Shown one piece after another: positions 22,701 to 36,262 of a DNA stretch of 64,000 nt. The notes under the pieces are model-generated. The model had not been told where the DNA came from. It saw only the letters and a list, made by a program, of their open reading frames with translations, and searched no databases. Location of the stretch: assembly GCA_017654935.2 (NCBI GenBank), contig CM065710.1:7165912-7229911 (forward strand), in the 5' to 3' direction. Numbering within the stretch: the first letter of the stretch is position 1; every line of letters begins with the position of its first letter. The stretch is from Phymorhynchus buccinoides. Its lineage: Eukaryota; Mollusca; Gastropoda; Neogastropoda; Raphitomidae. The translations under genes were made by a program, and so were the position numbers.

Positions 22701-24389
22701 AATCCTTATTCTGTTTGCCTAAATACGTTTTTGTGATTCCCACCCCCACCACCACGTACCCAATCCCCCCACCCACCCTCACAAGAAAACCCAAAAATCA
22801 CCCCACCATTCCCCACCCCCACCCCACCCTCACTCCCTAACACCATTGAACCCACCACACCACCACCCCACCCACCACCCCACCCCACCCCTAAAAAGTG
22901 AAATGCTTTTACCTGTACATTATTTCTGTTTATTGTCAGTACCCATGTGTAATTTCTCATGAAGCAATAAAGTTCTTGTGCGTTCCCAGGCCATATGGCC
23001 ATAAAGGGTAAGGTACGTATGTGTCCAGTTTTCAGTTTTCACTGGTCTCCCCGCTGCGTACAGCTGACACATTCCGATTTCGGAGGAGCTCAAAGGAGAG
23101 ACACATTATTTGGAAGATTTTTTTTTTAAAAGGCAGGAGAATGGGGCCAATAAGTCAGAAAGAATGACAGAAAGCAAAAGGGAAAAGGCAGAGTCAAAGA
23201 GAGTGGCAGATTAGAGGAAGTTACAAGCACAGAACTTTCCAGAAGGTGGGGGAACTATTTTTGCAAAAGACCTGCCCCCCGGTATCCCCATGGGGAGGAT
23301 GAATCAACAAAGTTCACTTGAAATAAAAGTTGCATAGACTTTAACCCATTCGCATCGCAATGATTTTGAATTATTAAAAAAACTCACAAATCACTCCAGC
23401 CATACACATAAACAAAGCATACATAAACAAAAAGAGAAATGAAAGAAGATTACAGGTTTTTACTTCAGTTTTACTTTTAGACATAGGGAAGTGGTAGATC
23501 AGACTTTTTTTTATATATATAGACTTTGCATAGAAAAACTCTACACCGATTGGCTGCCCCACAACAAACCACTACAAAAGCAAACTCAGAGGCAAAGTTG
23601 TGGTCTAAGGGAGCGAAGCGAGTTTAGAAGTGACCAAGGTATGATGTGCACACAGATTTACTTCCCTTGAAGCAAATGCATCAAATTGACAGCTATCTAT
23701 TAATTCCGGACATATATATGTCCGGAACGACTTGAATGAGTTAAAGTAGAAATATCATATCATATCATATCAGTTTAGGCTCTGTAGGCTTTTGAAGCCT
23801 TTTGCCCTCTAGATATTTTTTCATATGTAGCATAAAATTTATATTTTCTTTTTGCCCGTGAATTACTTTGGCTATTGTGTATTGGTTTTAAATTTTTTAT
23901 ATTTTTTTTAGTATTAATTTTTTGGTCAATGTGATATTTTAATTTCTGGTTGCCGTGCCGACAGTGTTCTGGAGGTGGCATGGAACTGCCTGCGGGGAGA
24001 GCTGGACTCGTGCCGCCAGGCGCACGACGATGCGGGCCTGTTCTTCCAGCAACACGCCGAGGAGACCAAGAGATTCTGCAAGGAGGTCACCGCCCGCAGG
24101 GAGATGGTAAGCACTGGGGCGTAAACAGCGAACGGAAAGGCTGAGAATACATCTTTTGTGTGAGGGAGCAGGTTGCTGGGAATGGGGAAGACTCAAAGGT
24201 GAAAATTTGGCTTTGTGTGTTAACCTAATAATTTTGTTCATACTGTCATGGATGCTCCTCGCTGGGTGTCCTGAATTGCAGGATTTTTAAATTGCCTAGA
24301 GCCGGCGTCGCCGGATTATGAGAATTTGAGAAGCAACGATTTTCTTACACACGCACACGCACGCACACAACGCACACACACACACACAC

Positions 24390-24448
<59 letters not shown>

Positions 24449-25230
24449 ACACACAAACTTGTACAATAAAAAGGGCCTATATAAGCATTTGCTATATTCA
24501 AAGGAATGTACCACTTGTACTACTACTAGTCTAGAGGGGTGAAAAAAAAGAGCAGTAAAATGTGTGTGCTGCGCGCTGCTCCTGCACTCCGCCGGGGCCA
24601 CCCCCTTGCAGGGTTTTGAAATTTCCCAGGAGAAGCCATGTTATGCGCCTAACTAAGAAATAGTTAGGCCCAGCAAGTCTGACTTCAGCTGGAGGAAATG
24701 TGTTTGAAAGTGTTTCGTGAAAAAAGGCAAGGAGAACGGATGGACCAGTAAAGGCAGAAAGGTAGTAGATGACAGTAAGCAAAAGGGAAAAGGCAGAGTC
24801 AAAGAGAGTGACAGATTAGAGGAAGCTACAAGCACAGAACTTCCAGAAGGTGGGGGAACTATTTATGCAAAAGACCCCCCGGTATCCCCACGGGGGACGA
24901 AAACCATTTTTAATTCACCACTTCAGGATTGGGAAGATGCGGAGAACATTGAAGCGTGTCCGTTTCAAGATTGAGAGAATGTTTTACTTTCACCCAAGTT
25001 CAGGTATTCCAGGATTTTCTAGAAGCACCCGTGTGCACACATTTTTCGTTGTTGTTGGTCTGTCTCAGGTTGAAGAGCGTTTGAAGAGGACTCACAACCA
25101 GAAACTGACGCAGCACAAGAACATGATGTCTGTAAGTGAGAGAGAGACAGAGACAGAGAGAGAGAGAGACAGAGAGAGAATGAAAGATAGAGAGAGAATG
25201 AAAGATAGAGAGAGTGAGCAAGAGACAGAA

Positions 25231-25261
<31 letters not shown>

Positions 25262-28200
25262 GAGAGGTAACGAGAGAGAGATAGCGAGAGATAGAGAGTG
25301 AGAAAGAGAGAGAGAGAGATAGAGAGCGAGAGAGAGAGCGAGAGCGAAAGAGAGAGAGAGCGAGAGAGAGGTAGAGAGCGAGAAAGAGAGAGAGCGAGAG
25401 AGAGAGAGAGAGAGCCAGAAAGAGAGAGCGAGAAAGAGAGCTTGAGAGAGAGAGAGCCAGAAAGAGAGAGAGCAAAAGAGAGAGAGCTAGAAAGAGAGAG
25501 AGTGAGAAAGAGAGAGCGAGCGGAAGAAATAGAGATAATGAAAGAGAGAGAGAGAGCCAGAAAGAGAGAGAGCAAAAGAGAGAGAGATCGAGAGAAAGAG
25601 AGAGAGCGAGAAAGATGGAAAAAGAGGGAGAGCGAAAGAGAGAGAGCAAAGAGAGAGAGAGAAAGAGAGAGCGAAATAGAGAGAGAGAGAGAGCAGAGAG
25701 AGAGAGAGCGAAAGAGAGAGAGAGAGAGAGAGCGAAAGAGAGAGAGAGAGAGCGAGAGAGAGAGAGAGAGAGCGATTAAGAGAGAGAGAGAGAGGGATAA
25801 AGAGAGAGAGAGAGAGAGAGAGCGAGAAGAGAGAGAGAGAGAGAGAGAGCGAAAGAGAGAGAGAGAGAGAGCGAAAGAGAGAGAGAGAGAGCGATTAAGA
25901 GAGAGAGGAGAGAGGGATAAAGAGAGAGAGAGAGAGAGAGAGCGAAAGAGAGAGATGGACAGAAGCAGAGAGAGAGACATGAACACATGTAAGCGCAGCA
26001 GCCAAAGATCACAATTACTGTATTTTACGGACTATAAGGTGATACTTTTTCCCCCCCAGACGAAAGACCCCTGCGTCCTATGATACGACTGATAATATAG
26101 TAAGAAACTATAACAAATATCTGAATTTTGTGTTAACCCCTTGACTGCCAGAGAAAATTAAAAAAAAAAAATCATTGGGCAAATCATGACATGAAAAGGA
26201 CAACTGATAGAGCCAATCTGAGAAAATGGTCTGGGGATATTACTCTCTTGATTATGTTAGAGCAAAAGCCAGCATATCAGGGTTATTCCTCTTCATCTGA
26301 TGACATCATCAGTGATGTCATCAGGTCAGTACGTAATACGTTGGTGGCAGTCAAGGGGTTAAATTTGGGGGATCAATCAACATGGATGCTCCTGCTTGCA
26401 GGGTGTCCTGAAGTTCAGGATTTTGTTATTACCTGGAGCCGGCATCGCCGGATTATGAGAATTTGAGAAGCAGCTAATTTCCTATTTATAAACGTGTTTT
26501 TTTCGGTTTCTCTCATGTGGAGAACATAAAGGAAAATACTACAGATACATGCCTTTACCAGGAGCTTTGTATTTTTTAGGATTGTTTAAGTCCAGTTGTT
26601 AACTGGGCGGCCCCTGGACCCCTGCCTTGCAGCATGATTTTTGAAATTTCCCAGGAGCACCCATCAATCAGTCAATCAATCAATCAATCAATCAATAACT
26701 TGAATGATCCCTGAGAAAATTACAAAGCACATTCACAGGCTCGATAAGCAAACAATACTAAAACATACATTATATATATGTAACTCGAACATGACTTATA
26801 GTCCGAAACAAATATGGTACGTTAACTTGCGTTTTGGGGGAATCCTCAGGACCCCCAATCATCCTGCAAAACAAGGGGTCCCAGGGACTCCTTCACTTAC
26901 AGTATAGAGGGTCCTAGAGGCGGGATAGAGGGTCCCAGTGGCATTGTGAATGCTCAGGGCTCCCAATCGTCCCGCAAAACAAGAGGTCCCAGGGACTCCT
27001 TCACTTACAGTATAGAGGGTCCTAGAGGTGGGATAGAGGGTCCCAGTGGCATTGTGAATGCTCAGGGCTCCCAATCGTCCCGATTAAAACAAGGGGTCCC
27101 AGGGACTCCTTCACTTACAGTATAGAGGGTCCCAAGTGGCATTTGTGAATGCTCAGGGCTCCCAATCGTCCTGCAAAACAAGGGGTCCCAGGGACTCCTT
27201 CACTTACAGTATAGAGGGTCCCAGTGGCATTGTGAATCCTCAGGACTCCCAATCATCCTGCAAAACAAGGGGTCCCAAGGACTCCTTCACTTACAGTATA
27301 GAGGGTCCCAGTGGCATTGTGAATGCTCAGGGCTCCCAATCATCCTGCAAAACAAGGGGTCCCAGGGACTCCTTCACTTACAGTATAGAGGGTCCCAGTG
27401 GCATTGTGAATCCTCAGGGCTCCCAATCATTCTGCAAAACAAGGGGTCCCAGGGACTCCTTCACTTACAGTATAGAGGGTCCCAGTGGCATTGTGAATCC
27501 TCAGGGCTCAGCCCAATCATCCCGCAAAACAAGGGGTCCCAGGACTCCTTCGCTTACAATATAGAGGGTCCCAGTGGCATTGTGAATCCTCAGGGCTCCC
27601 AATCATCCCACAAAACAAGGGGTCCCAGGGACTCCTTCACTTACAGTATACAGGGTCCTAGAGGCGGGATAGAGGGTCCCAGTGGCATTGCGAATGCTAG
27701 AAAGAATTTTTCTAGTGCATCCCCTGGGACCCCCTGCACATTCTTTTAGAGGGTCCTTTAGAATTTTAGTGCTTCATAGACCCCCAAATGGGGGTCCCTG
27801 GGAGCCCTGATCCTATATTTAACCCCTTGACTGCCGTATAAGGTATCACCTTCTGATATCACTGATGATGTCATCAGATGAAGAGGAATAACTCGGGCTT
27901 TTGCTCTAACACAGTCAAGAGAGTTATATCCCCAGACCATTTTGCCACACTGGCTCCATCAGTTGTCTTTTTCATGGCATGATTTGTCCAATGATTTTTT
28001 CTTTCATTTTCTCTGGCAGTCAAGGGGTTAATACTTGTACAAATTCTTGGTTATTTCTTTTGTTTATTTATTTTTTATTTATCTTGTTGTTGAAAGGGCA
28101 AGTCAAGGACTAGTAGGTGAAAGAGTTTCTTACATGTTTTGATTATTATTTTATTTTTATTATTTTATCAGTTTGAGCAAGACGTATCGACATAAATGTC

Positions 28201-31200
28201 GAGAGAAGAGAAGGATCAAGCCAAGGACCAGTACGATATTTTGAGCAAGGGTAGGTCACTTCCACTTGAAAGAGCTGGATAAGGTTAGTTATTTCCCCTA
28301 CTGTCCCCCTCACCACCTGCGCCCCCCCCCTCCCTCCACCCCCCCTCCCCCTTCCCTCCCCTCCAACACCACCCCCTTGCCCCCCACCCCCTGATAAAAA
28401 AATGTAATCCTACTTTCATTTAAAGAAAATTATAGTAATCGCATTGTCATTTTGGGTTTGTTTAGATTTTTGAAGGAACTTGTTTAGTTCATGAAACTTT
28501 TTGAAAAGCGCTTAGAGAAATCAAATGAGCGGCCTAGAAATACACATTGTTTTTGGCTCACTTGTGTTAACGAAGTGACACGAAGTGTCTATAGTATGAT
28601 AGTTGTTCGGTTTGTGTAATGCATGTGTGTGTGTGTGTGTTGCGTCCGTGGTCTATATCTCCAACTTTACGTTGCATTTTCTCGGCGAAATAGGAAGGCT
28701 TACATGGTTCAATACTTTGCATACATATAGATGTCTATGTAAGCCTTCACATATAACGATTTGAATAATTAAATCTTAAAGCAACACTGTAACAGATAAC
28801 AGTAGAATAACATTTTAGATCGGTGGGTTAGAGAGTATCAACAGTAGGCAACATGAGTTAAGAAACTCTCAAGCACTGAAAGCTCTCGATAGCTCATTGG
28901 TAAGTGCCTGTCTGTCATGCCAATGGTTCCGGGTCCCGATTCTCGGCACGGGCACTTTTGGTTTTTATATTTTTTTAATATAGTTGTATCCGTATTATAT
29001 TACTATAGTTTCATTTGTACTTTACATTTATTGTCAATCTGTACTTTAGACACTCCCCCTCAATCTTTGTTGTTGTCCACGTGTGCCTGTTCGAGTGAGC
29101 CTTGAAGGCTTTGCCTCATGTTTATTACTATGATCATGCTGCCACTTGTAACTTTGGTTTCGGTTTGCTTAGGATTTTGTTCATGAAAATATTTTTTGAT
29201 CAGCATGCTATAATTTTGTTTGGAATTTTGTGAGATGTTGTAATGGATAACCATGCTATATTTTTGTTTTGTTTGTCATTTGGTGAAGGAATTTGATGAC
29301 AATATATTTGAAATAACCAGGCTGTCATTTAGGATATTGTTTGCATTTGTGAAGGAATTTGATGACAATACAGTGGAGTCCACTATCACGAACTCGTCTT
29401 TTAACAAATTTCGGCGATTAACGAACTGACTTCAATTTCCCGGCAAATGCCCTTCTATTTGTCACTTGCAAAGCCATGTATAACGAACAAAAAATACTTT
29501 TGAGATACGAACATCCGCTTTTTAAACAGAACACATGTTTCTACGCCCCAGGATAATTTATTGTACTTGGAAAATAGCCTCTAACGAACTCAGCCTGTGC
29601 GATGCCGCTGTAAAAAAAAAAAAAAAAAAAAAAAACAAAAACCTAGGCTTCAAACTCCAAGCTAGAACGTGTTGTCAAGAGGAAGGAGTTGGAAATGATG
29701 AACGCGCATGCGTGAACTCATTTAGATTCACACTGGGTCGTCTGCTAGGCTAGGCTTCCTACAGATCATTCGTTTCTCAAGTCGCTTACAATTCGCTTGC
29801 TCAAAATAAAGATCGAAAATTTCGTGACGCCTATAACAACTAATTTGTGTGATGTGTTTCACTTAATGGACAAACTTGTTGAAGTGGTGGCAAAACAGAT
29901 CAGCGTCAGACACACTGCTGACTTCTTCAAGCCTTGTCATCCGTGTTAGACAGACATCCGAAACTGGTCTAGTTTATGTTTTTTTCGGTTATCATGCGCG
30001 TGTTTGAACTGTTTTTGTTTTCAACATACATTCGTACAATGTACATGTCTAACGAAATCCTGATACAACGAACTGGAGTCTGTGTTCCGTTAAAATTCGT
30101 TTTACCCGGACTCCACTGTATATTTGAAATAACCATGCTACTCATTTAAATGCTTGCATTTTGTGAAGGAATTTATAGCTTTTTTAGTTATTCTATTTCT
30201 AACTGTCGTTGGCAGGCACGGTCGAAGAAGGAAAAAACGGACGAAGAGTCTGTTAAAGCAGGTAAGCTAAACTACCGTATTGTGCGGACTGTAAGATGAC
30301 GCTAGGTTGGTTTCTTCTTGTACATTCTGATGTATCATGCTGTGTTATGTTATTTCTGGATGATTTACTTTTCTTGAATGCTTTGTAGTGTGGTAGGGTG
30401 TAAAGGCAGGATAGAACAGGGAGGAAAGGAAGCTCGCTCTTCCCCACAAGCTCATAACAGCAAACCACATGGGGTGGGTATACGGTGTTTGATCTATCTT
30501 TTATTCACTCAGCAAAACACACACCTGAAAAAGCATATGAAATGCACAACCCAGTGAAGTCAATAAGCAAAGCCATGCATGAACATGTGCATTTTCCCAA
30601 AAAATTTTCCTGGACCAAAGTTAGTCACATGAAAATCTTACTACTCATTCACTGAAGCAAAGTCACATACAGCAACCTGTGTCACACAGAAATCACCAAC
30701 ACAAGCTCACTAGCCAACACTTGGCTAAATGAGAGGCAATAGTTTGCCTGCTTCCATAGCACAACAAATGAGGAAACTGAGTCCATAAGTTTCAAAAGTA
30801 AAGGCGCTAAACCATAACAGACACACAACATTTATCTCACATCCCAGTGTGTGTAACACACTCCGAAAACTATCATCAAAGTGAGAGACACAAACTGATC
30901 AAACACCGCATAGAGAGAGAGAGAGAGAGAGAGGAGAGAGGAGAAGAGATCAGAGAGATGGACCGCAGCAACTGATAACCTTCAAAAACCCGTCACGTAA
31001 CGACATGGGGCCAAGCCACCATTCTGACACACACACACAGGCACAGTGCCGCATCATTCGGCTAGCAGACGACAAAAGTTCACTGGCTGATTACTACGGC
31101 TCAAAAAAGAAACTACAACAGTTGTCTATAGTCGACAATTTGGAATCCCAAACTTGTCATACAAAAGTAATGATAAATAATCATATGTACTTACAGCCCA

Positions 31201-34156
31201 TTGTGTCTTGAAAGGCCAACAATTCAAAACGCAGATCTTCAATCGTCTCGCCTCCTCCTGTCTCCAGGCGCATTAGATAGGAAAGAAAGAAAATTAAAAA
31301 GCAAAGAGTCAGCTGACCGGTTGGCCACGTGAAAAAGGAAAGAATCAAACTGGCCAATCAGTAATAGGTAGTTAGGGTGTGCGGGCGCCGACGCTGCAAT
31401 GACCGACAGGGTCATCTAACTAAGAATTATGCAGCCTGGGTTTAACTACGGCACTTCTTTTGTCTCTAAAGTTCAAATACTGCAGCTATAAAACAAGTAT
31501 TAATTTTATTTGGTTTCACAAGGCGCTTCACTTTTTTTGTACATATTCTTTTGTGGTTAGCCTTGTTTAGCCTACAGGGCTGAGTGTATTTACAAGCAAA
31601 TTGTCATGTTTATTTCATTACCCTGTATAAATAAAAATTTCGTTTGTTCGTTTTTGTTGTCCCAGGACTGAGACCCCTTTGCCTTATAATATGACTAATA
31701 ATATAATAAGAAACCAAAATAACAGGCGTGTATTCTAGAGTGTGGAGATTGGTACAATCCCCCGAACATCTGTTCACCTTCACCGGCGATAATCGAGTTT
31801 AATCAATGCGGGCCCATGACTTCCCACACATTTGCACCCCGCTATTTTTCCCCCCCCCCCCCACCGATCGCCCTTTGCGGGCGATGGCGATTCGATCGTC
31901 TGCAAAACCTGTTGTCTAGGCTACACAAACTGATCAACCAATCAATCGTGTTCATATCATTCATCTTGAATACCGACGAGGACTTGCGAGAGTTTAAGCC
32001 GCCATATTGTATTTCTTCCAAAATGAAGCGCGTAGCCACGCTCCTTGATTTTGACTTTCGCTGAGGCAAAGTGAAAAAAAAGCAGTCTGTGCCACATTAT
32101 GAGTCAGAGTGTGGAGAAGAGTTTGAAGAAACGGCGACTACATCCAAAAATTCTGAGAAGCAGCCCGATAACAGTGCCAGTGCAAGGGAACACCGGTTCC
32201 AATACGACTGGCTGAAGAAGTGGCCATGGTTGTCCAAGATGGAGAGTGGCGGAATGCTGTGCAAAGTGTCCCCCCTTTTATCATTCTAAGGGGGGGGACC
32301 TGCCCCTCCTTTTTTCAATCATAGGGGGGGAATGACCCCCCTTTTTCAAAATCCTAGAATCAACTCTGTAATAAGCAATAATCAGAATTTTGGGGGGGTG
32401 CGCCTTATATTCCTTGTAGTCCGTAGAATAACGGTACTCTTCTCGCTGGTTTAACATAATGGAAGGGGCCCGTGGGTCCAGTGGTTAGAGCGCTCGGATG
32501 CGGTGCGGTAAGATCGGGGGTTCAGAGTCCAACTTGCGAGCGTCGGATTTTGCTGGGTCCTTAAAACCCTCTTCCTGTCCACCCAGCAGTGAGAGGGGTA
32601 ACCTGATACGTTCAGGGAAGTTTGAAAGGCTTGCGGAATGAGAAGGATGTGGCTCCTGCCTTCCAAAACGAAAACGAAAATCGGGGGGGGACACGGACTG
32701 AGGTATTGCCGCCTTTGTTGTGCCCCCTGACGTTGACTGTCTCGTGTTTGTCAGGTTCTATCTAACATATGTGTGACCCATCACAACGGAAAGGGAACAT
32801 TATGGTGTCAAAAGAAATGACCATCGCTGAGACAATGGCGGGTTATCCCAATCTTCTAACCGCAAAACAAGGGGTTCCAGCGGACCTCCTTCCCTTAACA
32901 ATATAGATGGTTCTAGAGGCAGGATGTAGAGGGTCTCTCCCAGATGGTTCTGCGCAATGCTGAAGAAATGGAATTTTTTCTAGTGCATCCCTGGTGACCT
33001 GCCTGCACATATCTTATTTAGTGAGGGTCCTTTAGCTCTTTTTGATTACTTCGATAGACCCCGCAAATGTCGGTCCCTGGGAGCCCTCGCAATGGTCCAG
33101 TTAAACAACTTCAGACAGTTCTCTTTCAAAATGATATAAGAACCATTATTGTAACTTTTTTTGTCATTTTAGAGTTATGAGCATTCAAATTTGGTAGGAA
33201 ATCACAGTCTAAAGTCTATCCTGTCCTGAAGAAAATACATCAACCTACTCAATTCAAAGCACTTTTTGGAGTATTTAGAGACCATAAAAAAGATTGTCCT
33301 TTATAAAATATGAATGTTTATCGCTTTTTTGGTTATTGTTGGTAGAGAGCACGAAAATACCCATAACTCAAAATTGATAATCAAACATGAGATTTTTTAC
33401 TTTTCAAGCCTGTTCTCAAAAAAGTGCTTAAAATTTAGTAGGTTGATGCATTTTCTTAGGACAGGTTAGACTTTATACCTGTGATTTCTCAAAATGGCCG
33501 ACAGTCTCCGTACCGATTTTAGATGCTCATAACTCTGCAACAAAAAAAGGATACAAGAATGTTTTTTTTATATCATTAGATAGAGAATTGTCTGACATTT
33601 TTCCATTGTATTATTTTCTCAGAACGGTCAGTTTTTTGACAACTTAATGTCCCTTTCGTGGTGCTATGTCCACATATATGCTTTAAAATAGTTTGGCATC
33701 TTGATTGAAATGTGTTCATCAACATATTGATTTGATGCGTTTATTGACATATATAAATGTGTTGTGTGATGATACATTGGTTTTGATGTCTATATTGATG
33801 CTCACACACACTTTGTACAACTCATTCCGCCTGATTAGACCTGTGTATTGATCGTGATTGGAAGGAATTTTAATGGTGCGCGTGTGGGGACGATGTCATC
33901 ACTATTTTTTCGATGGCTTGGATCAAAATGGACTACAGCGGTGTACAGCTGGTTTTAGAATATTTATATAATGAATTGAAAGAACAAACAAAAACTTTGC
34001 ACGCGTGTTCACACATCACTTTTTCTCACCACCAACCGCAAACACACAAACCTGAGCAAAGAAAACAACGGATTTAAATTCAGCCCTTTTGTTTAATAAA
34101 ATAGAAACAAATTACTTGTTGTTTTGGTTTAGTCTCTCACACACTCTTACTCCAGG

Positions 34157-34188
<32 letters not shown>

Positions 34189-35571
34189 GGAACCTTTTGG
34201 GACGCCTAATCAATTTAATGCTTTAGGCGTTTACAATATAAAAATATAATATACACATATAACACCACATATAATACTATTTAACATATAGCAATTAGCA
34301 TAAAGAATGGTAAATAAAAATCACACAAACACCCAAAGACAGTCAGACAAACAAACAGACACAGAATTACAAACGCGTGCGCGCAAGCGCAAACGCACAC
34401 TACAACACCCACACGGCGGCGTACGCACACCCACACAAGTAATTAGATGCGCTCACCAAGCACAGATGTTCACTATCAGACATTCACACACCAAGTCAAG
34501 GCATCACAAGAAATAATTCTCAAAGTACATAGTTACATAAACACTCGACAAGTGTAATGTGGACAATTTTTCAAAATACATTTGTCAAATCCAAAGATTA
34601 TTTTCGAAATTTTAATACTTTGTTACCAAAACAAGACATGCATAAATATAAAAAGCTTAATCCCCATTTGATATTGAATTGCCGTCGTTTTTTTAATGCA
34701 AAGTAATTTTTTTATTAAAATACCAACACCAATAATAAGTCAATGGCCTATCCATAAGATAGTCCGTTTTGACTCTAAGCCATCAATTTTTGTTGTGTGC
34801 GTGTTAGGGATGATGTAATCACTATTTGTTGTGTGCGTGTTAGGGATGATGTAATCACTATTTGTTGTGTGCGTGTTAGGGATGATGTAATCACTATTTG
34901 TTGTGTGCGTGTTAGGGATGATGTAATCACTATTTGTTGTGTGCGTGTTAGGGATGATGTAATCACTATTTTTTGTGTGCTCTATGACACCACCACAGAT
35001 ACTGCTTACAAGAACAGCGTGGTTGCTCTGGAGGAGGTTCATCTGGAGTGGGAAAGGGAGATGGAACACGCGTGCAAGGTAAGTCCCCGGGTGTAGAGTG
35101 GCACAGAGGTAATGCGTTCGCCTCCTGTCAACAGGCATGGTAGACCTCCGCGAATCGCGGAAAATCCGCGAAACAGTTTGAAACAAAATGATTAAAAAAT
35201 GCATTGAAATGGCATGAAAAAGTGAACATTTCACTCATTTATTGAATTTTATTGAATTTTCTTCCCGGCCCCCTGGACCCCCGGCCATTTTTTCTTGAAA
35301 ACCACTTTGCTCCCACTACCATGCCTTGTGTCAAGTAAACCCCGAGTTCGAATCTGGGTACAGGGGATTTTTTCCTCTCACTTTGCACTAGGCCTGACGG
35401 TCTGAACATGGGAGTCTTTCGGATAAGACGATAAAGGTAAGTCCTGAGGGGGTGTAGAGTGGCACAGAGGTAACGCGTTCGCCTTGTAGTCAAGTAAACC
35501 CGAGTTCGAACCTGGGTACAGGGGATTTTTTCCTCTCACTTTGCACTAGGCCTTACGGTCTAAAACGTGGA

Positions 35572-35602
<31 letters not shown>

Positions 35603-36231
35603 CATGTGCCCATGCACTTAGCACACGTTAATCCCAGTGGCGACGAAAAAGTGTTGTCATTTGGTCAAAAATTGACCCCCCCCCCCCCTTTCCTTCCTTC
35701 CTCATCAGTCACACAAAAATTACATGCAAAAAAAAAACAAATTTGGTCAGAGTAAATACATTCAGAAAATTAAGGGAGGGGGAGGGGGATGTCTGTAAAG
35801 TTATAACAATAAAGAGATTAACACTGAGTATGGAATGATACTCAGGTGTGGAGTGGCACAGTGGTAGCGCGTTCGCTTCGTGTCAAGTAAACCCGAGTTC
35901 GAACCTGAGTACAGGGGATTTTTCCTCTCATTCTGCACTAGGCCTTAACGGTCCTGAACATGGAGTCTTTCGGATCGAGACCCCCCCCCCCCCCCCCCCC
36001 CATCATTGACAAAAATCGCATGCAAAAATAAAATAAAATTGGGTGGCGCGCCTCTGGCTGCGACGCGCTCTCCAGGTGGGGAGCAACCCGAATTTCACAG
36101 AGACGCCTCTGTGACTATAAAGTACCTAATACCTAATACTTGTTACTTAGTGAATGCAAGATGAAATAAATGCATCAATTGTCTGCACTGGTTGAGAGGA
36201 GCGATTGTGTGTGCTTGCCGAGTTTGCTGCC

Positions 36232-36262
<31 letters not shown>

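Noticed and set aside
27136..27564. 142-residue frame with repeating SQSSCKTRGP
   Set aside because: It is the 87-bp minisatellite, and 87 is a multiple of three, so any frame without a stop stays open. No start context or splice support.
34792..34978. CRISPR-like regular direct repeats
   Set aside because: The 36-bp units abut with no spacers and lie in an animal intron; they are a minisatellite. The same holds for the 44-, 87- and 136-bp arrays.
35449..35521. A functional tRNA gene
   Set aside because: A and B boxes are good, but the arms do not pair and the sequence continues into the SINE body repeated nearby.
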